Shown piece after piece: positions 1 through 11,606 of a DNA stretch of 64,000 nucleotides (positions are counted from its first letter, which is position 1; the number at the start of each line of letters is the position of its first letter). This DNA comes from Desmodesmus armatus (lineage: Eukaryota; Chlorophyta; Chlorophyceae; Sphaeropleales; Scenedesmaceae). Below the pieces are notes generated by a model, which was not told the origin of the DNA, made no database searches, and saw nothing but the letters and a program-made list of their open reading frames with translations. The stretch is from NCBI GenBank assembly GCA_007449985.2, contig VIIQ02000027.1, positions 69,501 through 133,500 on the forward strand. The letters run 5' to 3'. A program made the position numbers and the translations under genes.

Positions 1-1746
1 CGTGACACATGCATCGATTGAAAGTCAAGACCAGCCTGCATAATGGCATTCGGGTCACGCATGCCTGGCCCAGCAGAAGGCCACATGTTTGTCACCCAGC
101 CTGCATTTGAGCTGCCGGTTGCTGCCATGACCACGCCAGAAACGCATGTTGAATCTTTTGGCTGCCATGAGGGGCTGATGTCCTGCTGCATGCTGTAGGT
201 CCTTGAGTTGAAAACTGACCCGTCCCGCAAGCACCCGTCCTAAGTTGGGACTCCCAACCCATGTTTCTCAGAAGGAGAATGTGGGTTGGGGCAAACAGGT
301 TGCTGGCCCTGTAGCTGTCAAGTAGGGCAGCTACAGAGAGTGCTACAACTAGTGAGGTGCCACGGTGTCATGGCCTGCAAGCTGCAGCACCTCCATGTTA
401 ACCATCGTTTCCGACAAGTATTAGTGCTCTGGTTGAAGAGTGCCATCCATTGACCCCTCTGGTTGAAGAGTGCCATCCATTGACCCCTCTGATTGAAGAG
501 TGCCATCCATTGACACCTGATGTTCAATTACTGTTTGCATTACCAAGGTCGCGAGGCCACAGACAAGTCACTTGACAAACATATACCCCCCCCCCCCCCT
601 TCTTTCCTGCAAACATGCACATGTGGTGTCACCAACAGTGCATCACGGGGGCTGCACCTGCTCATTGTCAATTACACATATTGGCAACAAGAACCTGCCA
701 CCAGCCGCACGATGCTGCACCAAACCCAACAAGCATCACATTCCGCCACACACAAGGAGCCAACACAGCTGATGGGGTGTCGTGAGCAAATGCAAGGCAC
801 AGGCGCACCACAGATCCTGAACATGGTGGTGCTACACCCACACATGTGATTCATGATGCTGGCTGATGCACTCCATGGTGCATGGGAGTGTGCTGACAGC
901 TCCTGCTAAGGTAGCGTGTAGTGCAGGGTTGCTGCACTGTGTAACAATCCTAACAATGCTCGCGCTACAAGCGCACCGTGCAGGCAAGTCGCGCTGTTGT
1001 GCTATCGCGCTGTGGGCCTGGGCTGTTCAGCTCCCCCTACTGCTACATTAGTATTACAGTGGCACCATCCAGGCAGGTACGCCCTACCCCACCATGTCGA
1101 TGCTCGCTCTGACACACCTGTCACCAACGCCGCACCACAACACATTCACCCGCACACCCCAAGAAAGCATGTGCAGCATGGTCCGACAGGACGGGTACAT
1201 GCAGCCACACACCTTGCATGCTGCAGCGACATGCTGACAATGCCACAACCACCACACACGAGGCGAATTCCATTCGACATCGAGAGCACCAGCTGCCACT
1301 ACTGTGGCACAGGCAGCTGCGTTGCCACAGCTGGTTGTGGGCAGCCCACAGTATACCTGCAACTGCATCCTGCTATGCTCAGCTATCAAGTGTCTGTATA
1401 CATGTACCCTAGAAATGTGTCCGTGCACCAAAACACAACAGCAACCAACCTGCAACATGACTTCAACCTGCATTGTGCTGCCGTCCAGTTGTCATATAGT
1501 GACTTGACTGTAATCTGTGGCTGCTCCTGCAGCCTCCAAGTTGTCAGGCAAGCCAGCAAGGAATGCTGCCCACTGCAAGCAACGAGGCCCTTTGGATGGT
1601 CCGACTATGCACAAGGTGTCTGCCATACAAACGTAACCTAGCCAAAGCCCAAAAATACAACAGGCACAGCCACCACCGCACAGCTTCAGCCATCTGCACG
1701 ACCCCTGCCTACATCATGCAGGCAAACAGGGGCTGCCACTGCCGAA
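1..1746. other. No supported gene; left flank
   Basis: Both strands were read. The only long open frame is a plus-strand stretch at 997-1641, whose His/Cys/Thr-rich translation resembles no family I know and shows no matching splice sites. The stretch holds a 30-bp tandem repeat at 427-516 and a poly-C run near 586-599. Its right end probably belongs to the 3' UTR of the minus-strand RING gene. Confidence 0.6.
427..516. repeat. 30-bp tandem repeat, three copies
   Basis: Three consecutive 30-bp units, differing at only a few positions, lie at 427-456, 457-486 and 487-516. They are in the apparently gene-free left flank. No function is evident. Confidence 0.9.
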
Positions 1747-1751
1747 TTACA
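1747..1751 (-). terminator. TGTAA polyadenylation signal of the RING gene
   Basis: The plus strand reads TTACA, so the minus strand carries TGTAA, the usual green-algal poly(A) signal. It lies about 340 bp beyond the stop of the RING-finger gene. Position and motif fit, but without transcripts this is a suggestion. Confidence 0.45.
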
Positions 1752-2086
1752 GCTGCTGGCACCTCGATAAGTAACATGAACCAAAGCGCGCCAGCCCACC
1801 CACAGGTCTGTCAGTCAGGACACCAGTACCAAACCCTAACCGAAGCAGTACCTCGACTCACTGCCCAACCACACACACAAAGACGCGCTGCCACACCAGA
1901 CAGAACTGCCCCAGAACTGCCCGAAGGCTCACTCTGAGTCCGAGCTGATGACAATCACCTCCGTCTCGACAGCTGCCCTTGGCATGCGGCGGGCAGCAGG
2001 GCGCCTGGCAGCCCTCCCTAGGCCAGGAGCAGCCACCCGCCTGCCAACAGACCCTGGTGCACCACCACCAGCAGCAATAGCAGCCG

Positions 2087-5000
2087 CTAGAGCACTGCCT
2101 CCCCCTCCCTCTGCAGCAGCAGCAGCGGGCCCACCAGTCCTCCCCCAGGCCCCCGAGAGTCAGCGGTACGCTGCCACAGGCGTCCTGCACGCATCCTGTT
2201 GTTGGCCGTGTCGGCCGCTGGCAACTGCTGTGCGTGGAGTGGTGGTGGTGGCGCAGCAGCTGCTGCAGCACCCCCACCCCACCTGCTGTTCGTCCTGGGC
2301 GCCACCATCCAACCGGGCATCGGACCACGCAGCTCGTCTCCCCAGGGTGGGGTGATGTGCTCTGTGGCCTCGTCAGAGGAGTCTGCTGCTGCTGCTGCCG
2401 CTGCCGGGGCCTCACGGTCAGCAGCAGGCTGCCCCACAGCGCCCGCCTCACCCTCTGCCACTGCTCCAGCTGCTGGCAACCCTGCTCCTGCTGCTGCGGG
2501 TCCTGCTTCTGCTGCTGCTGGTGCTGCCGGCCGTGCTGCAACGCCGGCAGGGTTCCTGGGCCGGCCAAGGATAGCAGCAGCAGCGGCAGCAGGTGCAGCA
2601 GGGGGCGACGCTGGCGCTTCTGGTGCCGCCGCTGCAGCAAGACGGTCGGCATCCCTCTCTCTCATGTCAATACTCAGTCTGGCCCTTGCCCACACTCCCC
2701 ACTCAGCAGGGGTAGCTGGCGGTGCACGCCGACCCCTGCGCACAGGGCCCACACCCCCTGGCTCTTCTGCTCCTGCTGCTACAGCTGCGGCAGCAGTGGC
2801 GGCTGCGACAGCAGCAGCAGCCGAGCCAGGCTGGTGGTTGCGGCTGGCGGCATTCTGGCGCTCCGGTGGGGCCAGGGCAGGCCCTGGCCCTTGTTGGCCC
2901 TCCACAGTGAACCTGACGTGCGCCAGGGGGGCCTCACCTGACCTGCGCCGGATGGTGATGCGGGGGCGAGCAGCAGCTACAGCTGCTACAGCCGCAGTGA
3001 GGCGCTGCACATCCTCCCCCGCCTCACGCTCAGCCCTGCGCCGACCCTGCTGCTGCTGCTCCGGGGCTTGGTCGGCTGCTGCTGGTGGTGGTGCACGCGC
3101 TGCTGCTGCTCCTATACCTGCTGCTGCCCCCTCCAGCAGCACCTCTATATCATTCCTCCGCTGAAGTGCGCCTACTCCAGCCCTGAGGCCCCCAGCTCCT
3201 CCAGCAGCAGCATCCGCAGCAGCATCCGCTGCTGCTGGCCGTCCAGCAGCTACCCGGCCCTCCACCATCTGGCCCAGCGCTACTGCTGCTGGAAGCAACC
3301 GCGGCCCCAGGGGCCTCCCTGCCCTCTGCTGCGGCCTGCTCGCTGGCAGTGCCAGGAACTCGTAGGGGTTCACGCGACCGGGATGGTCGGCAGCTCCCCT
3401 GGGCCTCTGTACCAACGGAAGCCCACTGTCGGCCTCGTCGTCAAGCTCGTCAGTGTCAAGGTCTTGAAACAACAAGGGGTCCTGGAACAGCGGCAGCTGT
3501 GCCACAGCACTGCCCGGCGATGCGCGGCCACGCATGGCAGCAGCTGCTGCTGCTGCCCCCTCGAGCAGCGCCTCTGCTGCTGGTGACACCCCTCCTCCTG
3601 CTGCTGCTGCTGCAGGTGGTGGTGGCAGCCCTCCTGCCGCCCTTGCTGCTGCTGGTAAGGCCTGTCCCCTTCCTGGTGTTGCCTCCGCATCTGCAGCTTC
3701 TATCGCCAGCGCTGCTTCTCCAGCTGCTGCTACGAGGGCAGCAGCTTCTGCAGCGACTGACTCTGCTGCTGCCTCTCGCCGCAACCCTGCTGCGGCTGCC
3801 TCCCGTCTGGCGCGTCCCAGCATACCTCCTACTGCCGCATCTGCATTACCCATTGCCATCAACTGCCTGGAGATTGCCCCCCGCCTTGACATCGCAGCCC
3901 AGACTGGCTGTGCCTCTGCTGCAGCTGCAGTGGCTGGAGCCCTGCCTGCTGCTGGCAGAGCACCTGCTGCTGCCACAGTCCCAGGCTGATGGCTCTCATC
4001 ATCACCATCAGCAGCAGCAGCGTCTGGCAGCCGCTGCGCACGTTCTACGCCATCCATCGCAGCCCACACTGGAGCGCGTCCTGCGCGACCCCTGACGGCA
4101 CCAGCAGCAGCAGCTGCGGCGGACTGAAAGGGCCCCCTGCCGGCCCGGGGCTGCTGCTGCCGTGCTGAGGGGCCGTCCCATGCAAAAGCCTCCAAAGCTG
4201 TCGGCGAGGAGGGTCGTCCACATCAGGGCTGCCGAACAGGTGGTTCATGTCCACGTCGAGCTCTAGGTCAGCTCCAAGATCAACGCTGAAGTCATCCATG
4301 CCGCGAATGTTGGCAAACATCCCACCGCTTGGCCTTGGTGCTGGGTCCGTGTGATCTGTACCGCCCGCTGCTGCTGCTGACTGGCGCGCGGCTGGCAGCG
4401 CTGCAGCCCCTGCTGCTGCTGCTGCTCCGGGGCTGTGTCAGCTGCGGCAGGGTTATCCACAGCATCAGGAGCCACAGCAGCAGCACTGCCATCTGCAGCT
4501 GCTGTCGCTGCTGTACCCTCCTGCTGGCGGTGGCGCCGCCAGGGAGCTTGACTGTACCTGTCACGGAGTGCTCCCCGAGCTGCTGCGCCACGCTGCTGCC
4601 GCTGCAGCAGCTGCTGCGTCTCAGCTAGCAGGTCTGCAATGTCTGCCGAGATGTTGTGGACAAACTCCAAGTCGGCGACAGGTGCCGCGCCTGCTGCGGC
4701 TGCTGCTGCTGCGGCCGCTGGCGCAGCAGGTGCTTCCTGCTGACCGCCTGCTGCTGTTGGTGCTGCTGCTGCTGGACCGTCAGCGGGAGCCGCTGCTGCT
4801 GCTGCGCGGTCGGCACGAGCCGCTGGCGTAGGTGCTGTTGCTGCTGCTGGCGCTGGGACGTCACCGCGACGCAGCCGGATCCTGGGCCCCTGAGGGCGCT
4901 GCACAGCCCGCTCCACTGGCTGCGGCCCTGCTGGCCTGCCGCCTGCTGCCGCGCCCGCAATAGCCTGATGGGTTGCCTGTGCCCTCCGCATGGCCGCCTC

Positions 5001-6923
5001 GAAGCTCGCCTCTGCATGCTCCATAGCTGCCCTCGCCCTCGCCCTTGCATCTGTCATGGCCGCTGTGATGTCTGCTGCATCTGCAGCAGCAACAGGTCCT
5101 GCAGCGCCACCAGCACCACCAGCGGCAGCAGGTGCCGCAGCAGCACGGGTGGCGTCAGGGGCTGCGGCTGCTGCCCCACTGCGGCTGCGAGTGATGCGGC
5201 CTGCCGCGCGGTGGTGTGCCTCCATGAGCGCCTGCACCCGCGCCATGCTCCTCCTCCTGCCCTCATCCATCGCTGCCGCCGCTGCGGCAGCAGCACCATC
5301 ACCCCCTGCTGCTGCCGCCGCAGCCGCAGCCGCTGCCACGGCTGCACCACCGGCGCGCGCCCCAGCTGCGAGGGGTCCCTGCCCTGCGGCATTCGCTGCT
5401 GCGCGTCCGTACAGGGTGCTGGTGCTGCGCTGGATGAGGTTCAGCACGTGGCGCCCAAAGTCGTCATCGTCCAAGCCGGGCGGGAAGAAGGGGTTGTGCT
5501 GGGCGAGGTTGGCGTTGGCTGCTGCGCGCTGCGCGGCCTCTGCCTCTGCCTTAGCTGCGGGGCAGCAACAAGAGTGACAGACAGACACAGCAGCACAAGG
5601 AAGGAAGCAGTCCTCAGCACCACGTAGACACGCACACACATCCCTTGCAAACCTTTCAACCGGCACGTCAACTTGTCTCGAGTGACTGCAGATGCTGTGT
5701 GTACACAGTAGCAGCGCTGAACCCCAGGCGATTACTGCTAAACCCGATGCAGCAGCTGCTCGTGAGCGCGACTGGCGTGTGCGTGTAGTATGTGTGCACC
5801 ACGCATGCTATCCAAGACAACTGACGCCTTGGCACGCCACGACACTTTGACAGCATTACGGGTGTTAGTGTAATGAGAGAACGCAGAATTGTTCTCATGA
5901 GGCTAGGTCACAGCAAAGAAACTACGGCAACAGCAGGTAAGCTCCTGCCCAACCCTTGTCCCCTCCCCTCAGTCACTCACCCTTCTCCCTCTCCCGTTCC
6001 TGGTCCACCTCGATCCTGCGCTGCTTGCTGCGGCGGGGGAACAGTCGGTTGATGAGCTCCTTGAGCTTGATGCACACGCCTAGCAGCAGCAGCAGCGGCA
6101 AGGATGGACGACAGAAGACTGGTGAGGGGCTTGGGAAGTGCTTGTCATGGTGGACAATTGCATGTAGGGTCGTCACGGGCACACCCTGCCATACAGGCGT
6201 GAGAGCCGCAACAACAAGTGAAGGGCGGGGGTGCACAAGGACAGCGTCAGGTGTGCTGGCCTTGCCTGGGGTGTGTCCAGGAAACTGAATGCGCACCCTG
6301 CCATGCCAGTGGCAGAGCCACCACTAAGCCTCTGTGTATAGACCATTGAATGCCTGTGACCGTGTGGGGCTCTGTAGCATTGTTGTCCCAGGGACTCACC
6401 CAGCTCGGCACTGCTGCTGCCCCTGGATGTCAAGGCTGTCCTGCACACAGGGCAGGAGGGCTGGTGGTAGCGCTTGCGGGCTGCATCGCACACTTGGTCC
6501 AGGCAGAACTTGCAGAAGTCGTGGCCGCACTTGCTGACCACTGGATCGACCATCAGGTCTGCATGCAGGACAGGCAGTAAGGACACAGAGGAGGCAAGGT
6601 ACCCGTCAGCTGGAGGTGCCATGTGCCTGCGAACCCAAGCGTAATAACCTTCCACAGACAGCATATAGTAGCCCCACGCAGGCTGTTCAGGAGCTGTATT
6701 GGGCTAGGGTAGGAGTAGCAGTGCACAGGCATGATCACTCCTTGAGGCACTCACCACAGCAGATGACGCACTCAAAGTCCTCGCAAGACAGCTCAAGGAC
6801 GCTGTCTGCATCTCCATCTCCTTCCTTGGCGCGCTTGTGCTCTGATCCTTCGCCTGCTTCTGCTTCTTCTCCGGGCACGTCCCCATCCCCATCTCTGTCC
6901 CTCACAGCAACTGTACGTTTCAT
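2087..6923 (-). CDS. RING-finger (C3HC4) E3 ligase-like protein with a very long Ala-rich tail
   Basis: Exon 1 (6755-6923) starts with MKRTV, an acidic linker and the first RING pair, CVICC. Exon 2 (6400-6558) supplies KCGHDFCKFC and CPVC. Joined in phase they give a full C3HC4 RING at about residues 53-100, so a ubiquitin-ligase role is likely; the substrate is unknown. Exon 3 (5981-6079) is a basic helix. Exon 4 begins at 5554 and runs through thousands of bases of Ala/Gln-rich low complexity with islands such as LEFVHNISADIADLL and DLDTDELDDEADSG. Donors are GTGAGT for the first three introns. The tail does not stay in one frame: the sensible translation shifts near 4350-4440 (a CAG tract) and again near 4195-4225 before stopping at 2087. 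These breaks may be assembly indels, unseen introns or real damage. The RING half is well supported; the tail boundaries are not. Confidence 0.65.
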
Positions 6924-7291
6924 GTCGCCCCCAGGCCCGTCCAGATGTGGCGGGAGCTGTTCAAGAGGTTATTTCAAGGGCCCAAAGAGCCAGGGGCAGA
7001 GAGCAGCTTCAAGGTGGGGCAAGAAATTTGCACAGCAAAATGGCAAAATGGGGCAAGAAATTTGCACAGCACCTGGGCAGTGGTGCAGGAGCCTAGGAGC
7101 AGACTGGATATGGTCAGTAACAAAGTAGGGTTACCTTGCTGGCCTCTGGTCAGCTTTCTGGCATGCTTGGATACACCGCGCAACCAGTGTCCCACTCCTG
7201 GTCAGGTCTCAACGTTGAGACCTGGCCCACACACACAACACCCAATTGCAACCAAGGTTATCCATCAGCACCCATCAATCCAAGCAACAGT
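6924..7291. other. Intergenic: RING 5' side and MMS19 3' side
   Basis: No coding exon is seen. A direct repeat of about 23 bp occurs at 7014-7036 and 7049-7071. The stretch must contain the 3' UTR of MMS19 and the promoter of the RING gene, both read on the minus strand; I could not find a TGTAA signal for MMS19 here. Confidence 0.5.
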
Positions 7292-10200
7292 TCAACTGCT
7301 GGACCAAGATCCTCTGCACACCACCGCTGCCTTCCTAACAGCCCTGCTGTCATCATCCAGCGCCACCATCACCGCTGCCAGCACCTGCCGCCGGTGTGGG
7401 TGCAGCAGGTGATACGGCAGGCTCATGCAGCTCGTCAGGCACATCACACCAACTTCTCTCACACCCGCTGCCAACTGCACCACCCTCCGCCTCAGCTGCT
7501 GCTGCTGCCAGCTTACTGCCGCCGCTGCGCCGCGCGCAGGGGTCAGCACAGCACACCCACACAACGTCTGCAGGAGAACCTCAGCATGCGCACCAAACTC
7601 TTCAGCACCAGCCTGACCACCAGAGGACAGAGCGTCCCCAAGCATCAGCAGAGAGCAGCGCAAAAGGTCCAGCAGCCGAGCCTGCTGCTCTCCCACCTGC
7701 CCACCACCCTCACAAGTCCTGCCGTTAAGCCCTCCTGCACTCTCCTCCCCCTCATTTAGACTCCCACAGCTGCCATCCACCCCTGAGATCGCATCCCAAG
7801 CTCTCAGCAAGTGCACCACACTCTGCATCAGCAGCACGTGATGCTCTCCTGCAGCCGAAAACGACCCTGGAGCTGCACTTATCAGGCTGGCGATCGCAAG
7901 CCACACACCCTCCCGCTGCTGCTCCGGCTGCGCCTGCAGCTGCTGCTGGGGTGCGGCTGCGGCTGCCTGCAGTGCTTGCAGTGCCAGCACAAACGTCTTC
8001 TGCTGCCAGAGGGGCCGACCCATGCAGTGAAGGCTCAGCCGGTGTCCTAGGCTTGAAGCATCAACCAAATCCCCACTGCTGCCGCTGCTGCCGCTGCTGG
8101 TGCCGCTGCTGGTGCCGCTGCTGGTGCCGCTGCCGCTGCTGCTGCTGCTGCTGCTGGCAGCAGCACCCTGAGGTGGACCGGCTGCAGACACCAGCACAGA
8201 AAAGAAGTCTGCGGCAGCCCAGTCCATAGCAGACAGTGCTGCCGCTGGTGCTGCTCCCTGCTGCTGCTGCTGTGTAGGGGTACCTTGAACCCCGACCTCC
8301 AACCCAGCCCGGTCATTCATCATCAGTACTGGCAGCACCCACTGCTGCATGATGTTCTGCCAGCCATCATGCCTTTGCAGGGCTAGCCCCCTAGCTGTCC
8401 AACCCAACGCCCTCACAGCAGCAGCACCAGCGGCCGCGAGTGAGCCTTCTTGCACCAACTGCTGCTGCTGCTGCCGCTGTTGCAAGGTCAGAAGAGGCTG
8501 TGTGAGCACAGGAAGAACAGCCGCTAAAAGCTCCTGCCCCTGTACTGCACCCCCGCCAGCTGCTGCAGCAGCAGCTACAGCGGCAGTACCCTCACCCCTC
8601 TGCCGCTGCAGCTGCTTATGCAGCCCCAGGCTCTTATTCAGCACACCACCCACTGCTACAGCTGCTGCTGTGCTGTCTATCCAACTGCTGCTGCTGCTGA
8701 TTGCAATGCTGGACATAGCTTGCACCAGGTCCAAGGTACTAGGAGCGGTAAGTAACCCTGGCCGGCCTCCTGACAGAATCGACAGTGCAATGCACACAGG
8801 GCCAGCAACAGGCAGCTGTGCATCAACATCCATTCCTGCAGCATCTGTCCCTACTGCTGCTGCTTGCGTGATCCATGCACACACCGGCAGCAGCAGCCGG
8901 CGTTGGTCGTCCAAGCTACAGCGTGCCGTCAGCTGCCCAAGCAGCAGACAGCTCTGCAGAATTGCATCTGCTGCAACCGACACCTCACTGCTGCTGTCGC
9001 TACTGCTGCCTGGCAGCAGCAGTGACACCACCAACTGCTGCTGCTGCTGCTGCTGCTGCTGCCAAGCCTCGAGGAGGTCACCGCAGAAGGCAGCGGCTTC
9101 GGCTGAGTGGGGGAGGCTGAGGTTTTGCGGCAGGGCTGGCAGGCAGCTGTTGTTGAGGATAGGTAGGACTGTGCTCAGCTCAGCCTGCAGTTACATTGGG
9201 AGGAGAGACAAGGCAGTCGGTGCATGTAAAGTAGCTGAGCTTGCACACATGAGGATGTGTTGTTGGTGTCAGACTAGTAGATGTGTGCAAATGTTGTGAA
9301 TGCTTCACTCCTGTGAGATCAGCACCCATCCTGGTGTAGTACCGCACAGTATACAGTAGTACACAACAGCACTGTGCAGTACAGTGCGGTACAGAACAAA
9401 GCAGTACGGTGCAGAGTTGGGCATGGGATGTCACAGACTAAGTGCGGCACGCACAATACAGTGCAGTAGATACGGTTGGTGGCCAGGCCCAGCACTCACC
9501 GAAGCCGCTTGCTGCACAATGCAGTGCAGTAAATGCAGTGCAGTACAACCTAACGCAGTACAGCCTGATGCAGTACAGCCAGCCCCAGCACTCACCCAAG
9601 CCGTTTGGTGCACAATGCAGCACAGTCAATTGCAGTGCAGTGCAGCGTGATGCAGTACAGCCAGTCCCAGCACTGACCCAAGCCACTTGCTGCACAATGC
9701 AGTACAATTAGATGCAGTGCAGTACAGCCTGATGCAGTACAGCCAGCCTCAGCACTTACCCAAGCAGCTTGCCGCACATGCAGCACCACCTGCTGCTTCA
9801 GCCACTGCAACACCTGCCAGGCTGCTGCTGGACCACTGCCTGCCAGCAGCCCCAACAGACCCACGGCCCGTGACCTCAGCAAGGCACTGTCACCTTCAGC
9901 AGCAGCAGCAGCAGCAGGAGCAGCAGCAGCGGGAGCAGCAGCAGCAGCGTCGCTGGCCCTACCTTGCAGCAGCTGCAGCAGCTGGTCTGCACAGCTGCTA
10001 AGCGCAAGCATACTCGGTAACGCGCTGGCATCTGCTGCTGCTGCCGCTGCTGCTGCTGCTGCTGCTGTGTCTTCGGCCCCTGCTGGCGGTGGCCAGGCAG
10101 CAAGCTTCACCAAAGCTGCCGCTGCTGCCCCTTGCTCCGATACACTGCTGCCAGGTGCCAACTCCAACCCAGTGTCACCACTGCTGCCGTGTAGAGCCAG

Positions 10201-11570
10201 CAGCAGCAGCTGCTCAGCCGCCGCTGCCAGCTGCTGCTGCTGCAGCTGAGAGACACCCCCGGCAGAGACAGGAGGTCCTGCCAGAGCAGCAGCAGCCACA
10301 GCTGCAGCTGCTGCAGCTGCCAGGTGTCCTCGTGCTTACTGGGCAGCAGACCTGACAAGCCGCCGCCGCTGCCTGAACCACCTGCTGCCTCACCCTGCTG
10401 CTGCTGCTGCTGCTGCTGTGTGATCAGCGCTTGCAGCTGATTCAGCAAAGTGACGACTTGTGGCATCAGTTCGGATACTGCTGTAAACTGGTCTGGCGCA
10501 CTCGCAGATGCTGCTGCTGCTGCTGCTGTGAGGCTTTGGTGTAGCACACATAGCACCCCACAGTTGGCCTGAAGGGGCCGGACAGGCCTCTTCCCTGCTG
10601 CTGCTGCTGCTGCTGCTGAGGGAGCGTCTGCTGCTGCTGCTGCTGCTGCCGAGGGCACTGCTGCCAGTGATGCAGTGTCTGTGAAAACTGCTGCTATGGC
10701 TGGCGCCAGTACTGCACTACAGGCAGCAGCTGTGCAGCCGCTGCCAGCGCCAATCACCTGCAAAATCATCATGCACGGGCACACAAAGGTCTTGAGATGG
10801 ATGGCTGCTCAGGCGCAGGATCTGCTACTGTTGCTGAAAACTCTGCAGGTGCAGGAGCGGCTGCGGCTGCTGAAAACTACTCGCGTACAGTAGCTGCTGC
10901 CGCTGAAGGTTGCTCAGGGCTACGAGTCTGATGTTTCCACCCACCAAAAGTGATGCCCTACTGTCAATTAGTCCCCCACCAAGCTCTCATTGCACCCACT
11001 ACACGCACAAAACACTCAACAGATTGCCGCTACTCCAACTGTGCTGTTTTGACAACGGCCAACACAAACTCACCGCAGCCACACAGCTTGCAATGCAGGC
11101 CAACCTCCTCTGCGCTCTTGCCGGTAAGTGCCAGCCTTCCGCCTCACCCCCTGCTCCACCTCCTCCCTGCCTGTCCCCCTCCACACCCCCTGCCTCTCCC
11201 TCTGCCTGATTAGTCATCCCCCACGGGGGGTTGACTAATCCCAGGTATTGCATAAGGTCCTCAACTGCCACATCGTTCAGGACTTGTTGGTCCAACAGGC
11301 CGGGCCCCAGTGCTGCAACAGAGGCTTGGAGGGATGCTGCTGCTTTGACTGCGAGGTCTTGCTTGGGGTTTAGGAGCTGCTGCTCCTGCTGCTGCTTGGT
11401 GTCTTCGAGGGCAGCAGGGGCCATCAGCTCAGCCTTGAGCATCAGCCACACCTGCAAACGGTCACAACAGTGAAGGACAGGATACTGTGGTAAAGTACAG
11501 TGCAGTACAGTGGGGTACAGTACATTGCATTACGTTACATGACAATACTGTACAGTCAACAACTTGCGCG

Positions 11571-11606
<36 letters not shown>

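Noticed and set aside
997..1641. Plus-strand open frame of 214 codons
   Set aside because: Composition is dominated by His, Cys and Thr from CAC/CAT/TGC-rich DNA, no family resemblance, no conserved motif and no matching splice context.
2199..3164. Plus-strand Ala-rich frame of 321 codons
   Set aside because: It is the antisense of the CAG/GCA-rich tail of the RING gene; Ala-rich reading on both strands is a property of GCN repeats.
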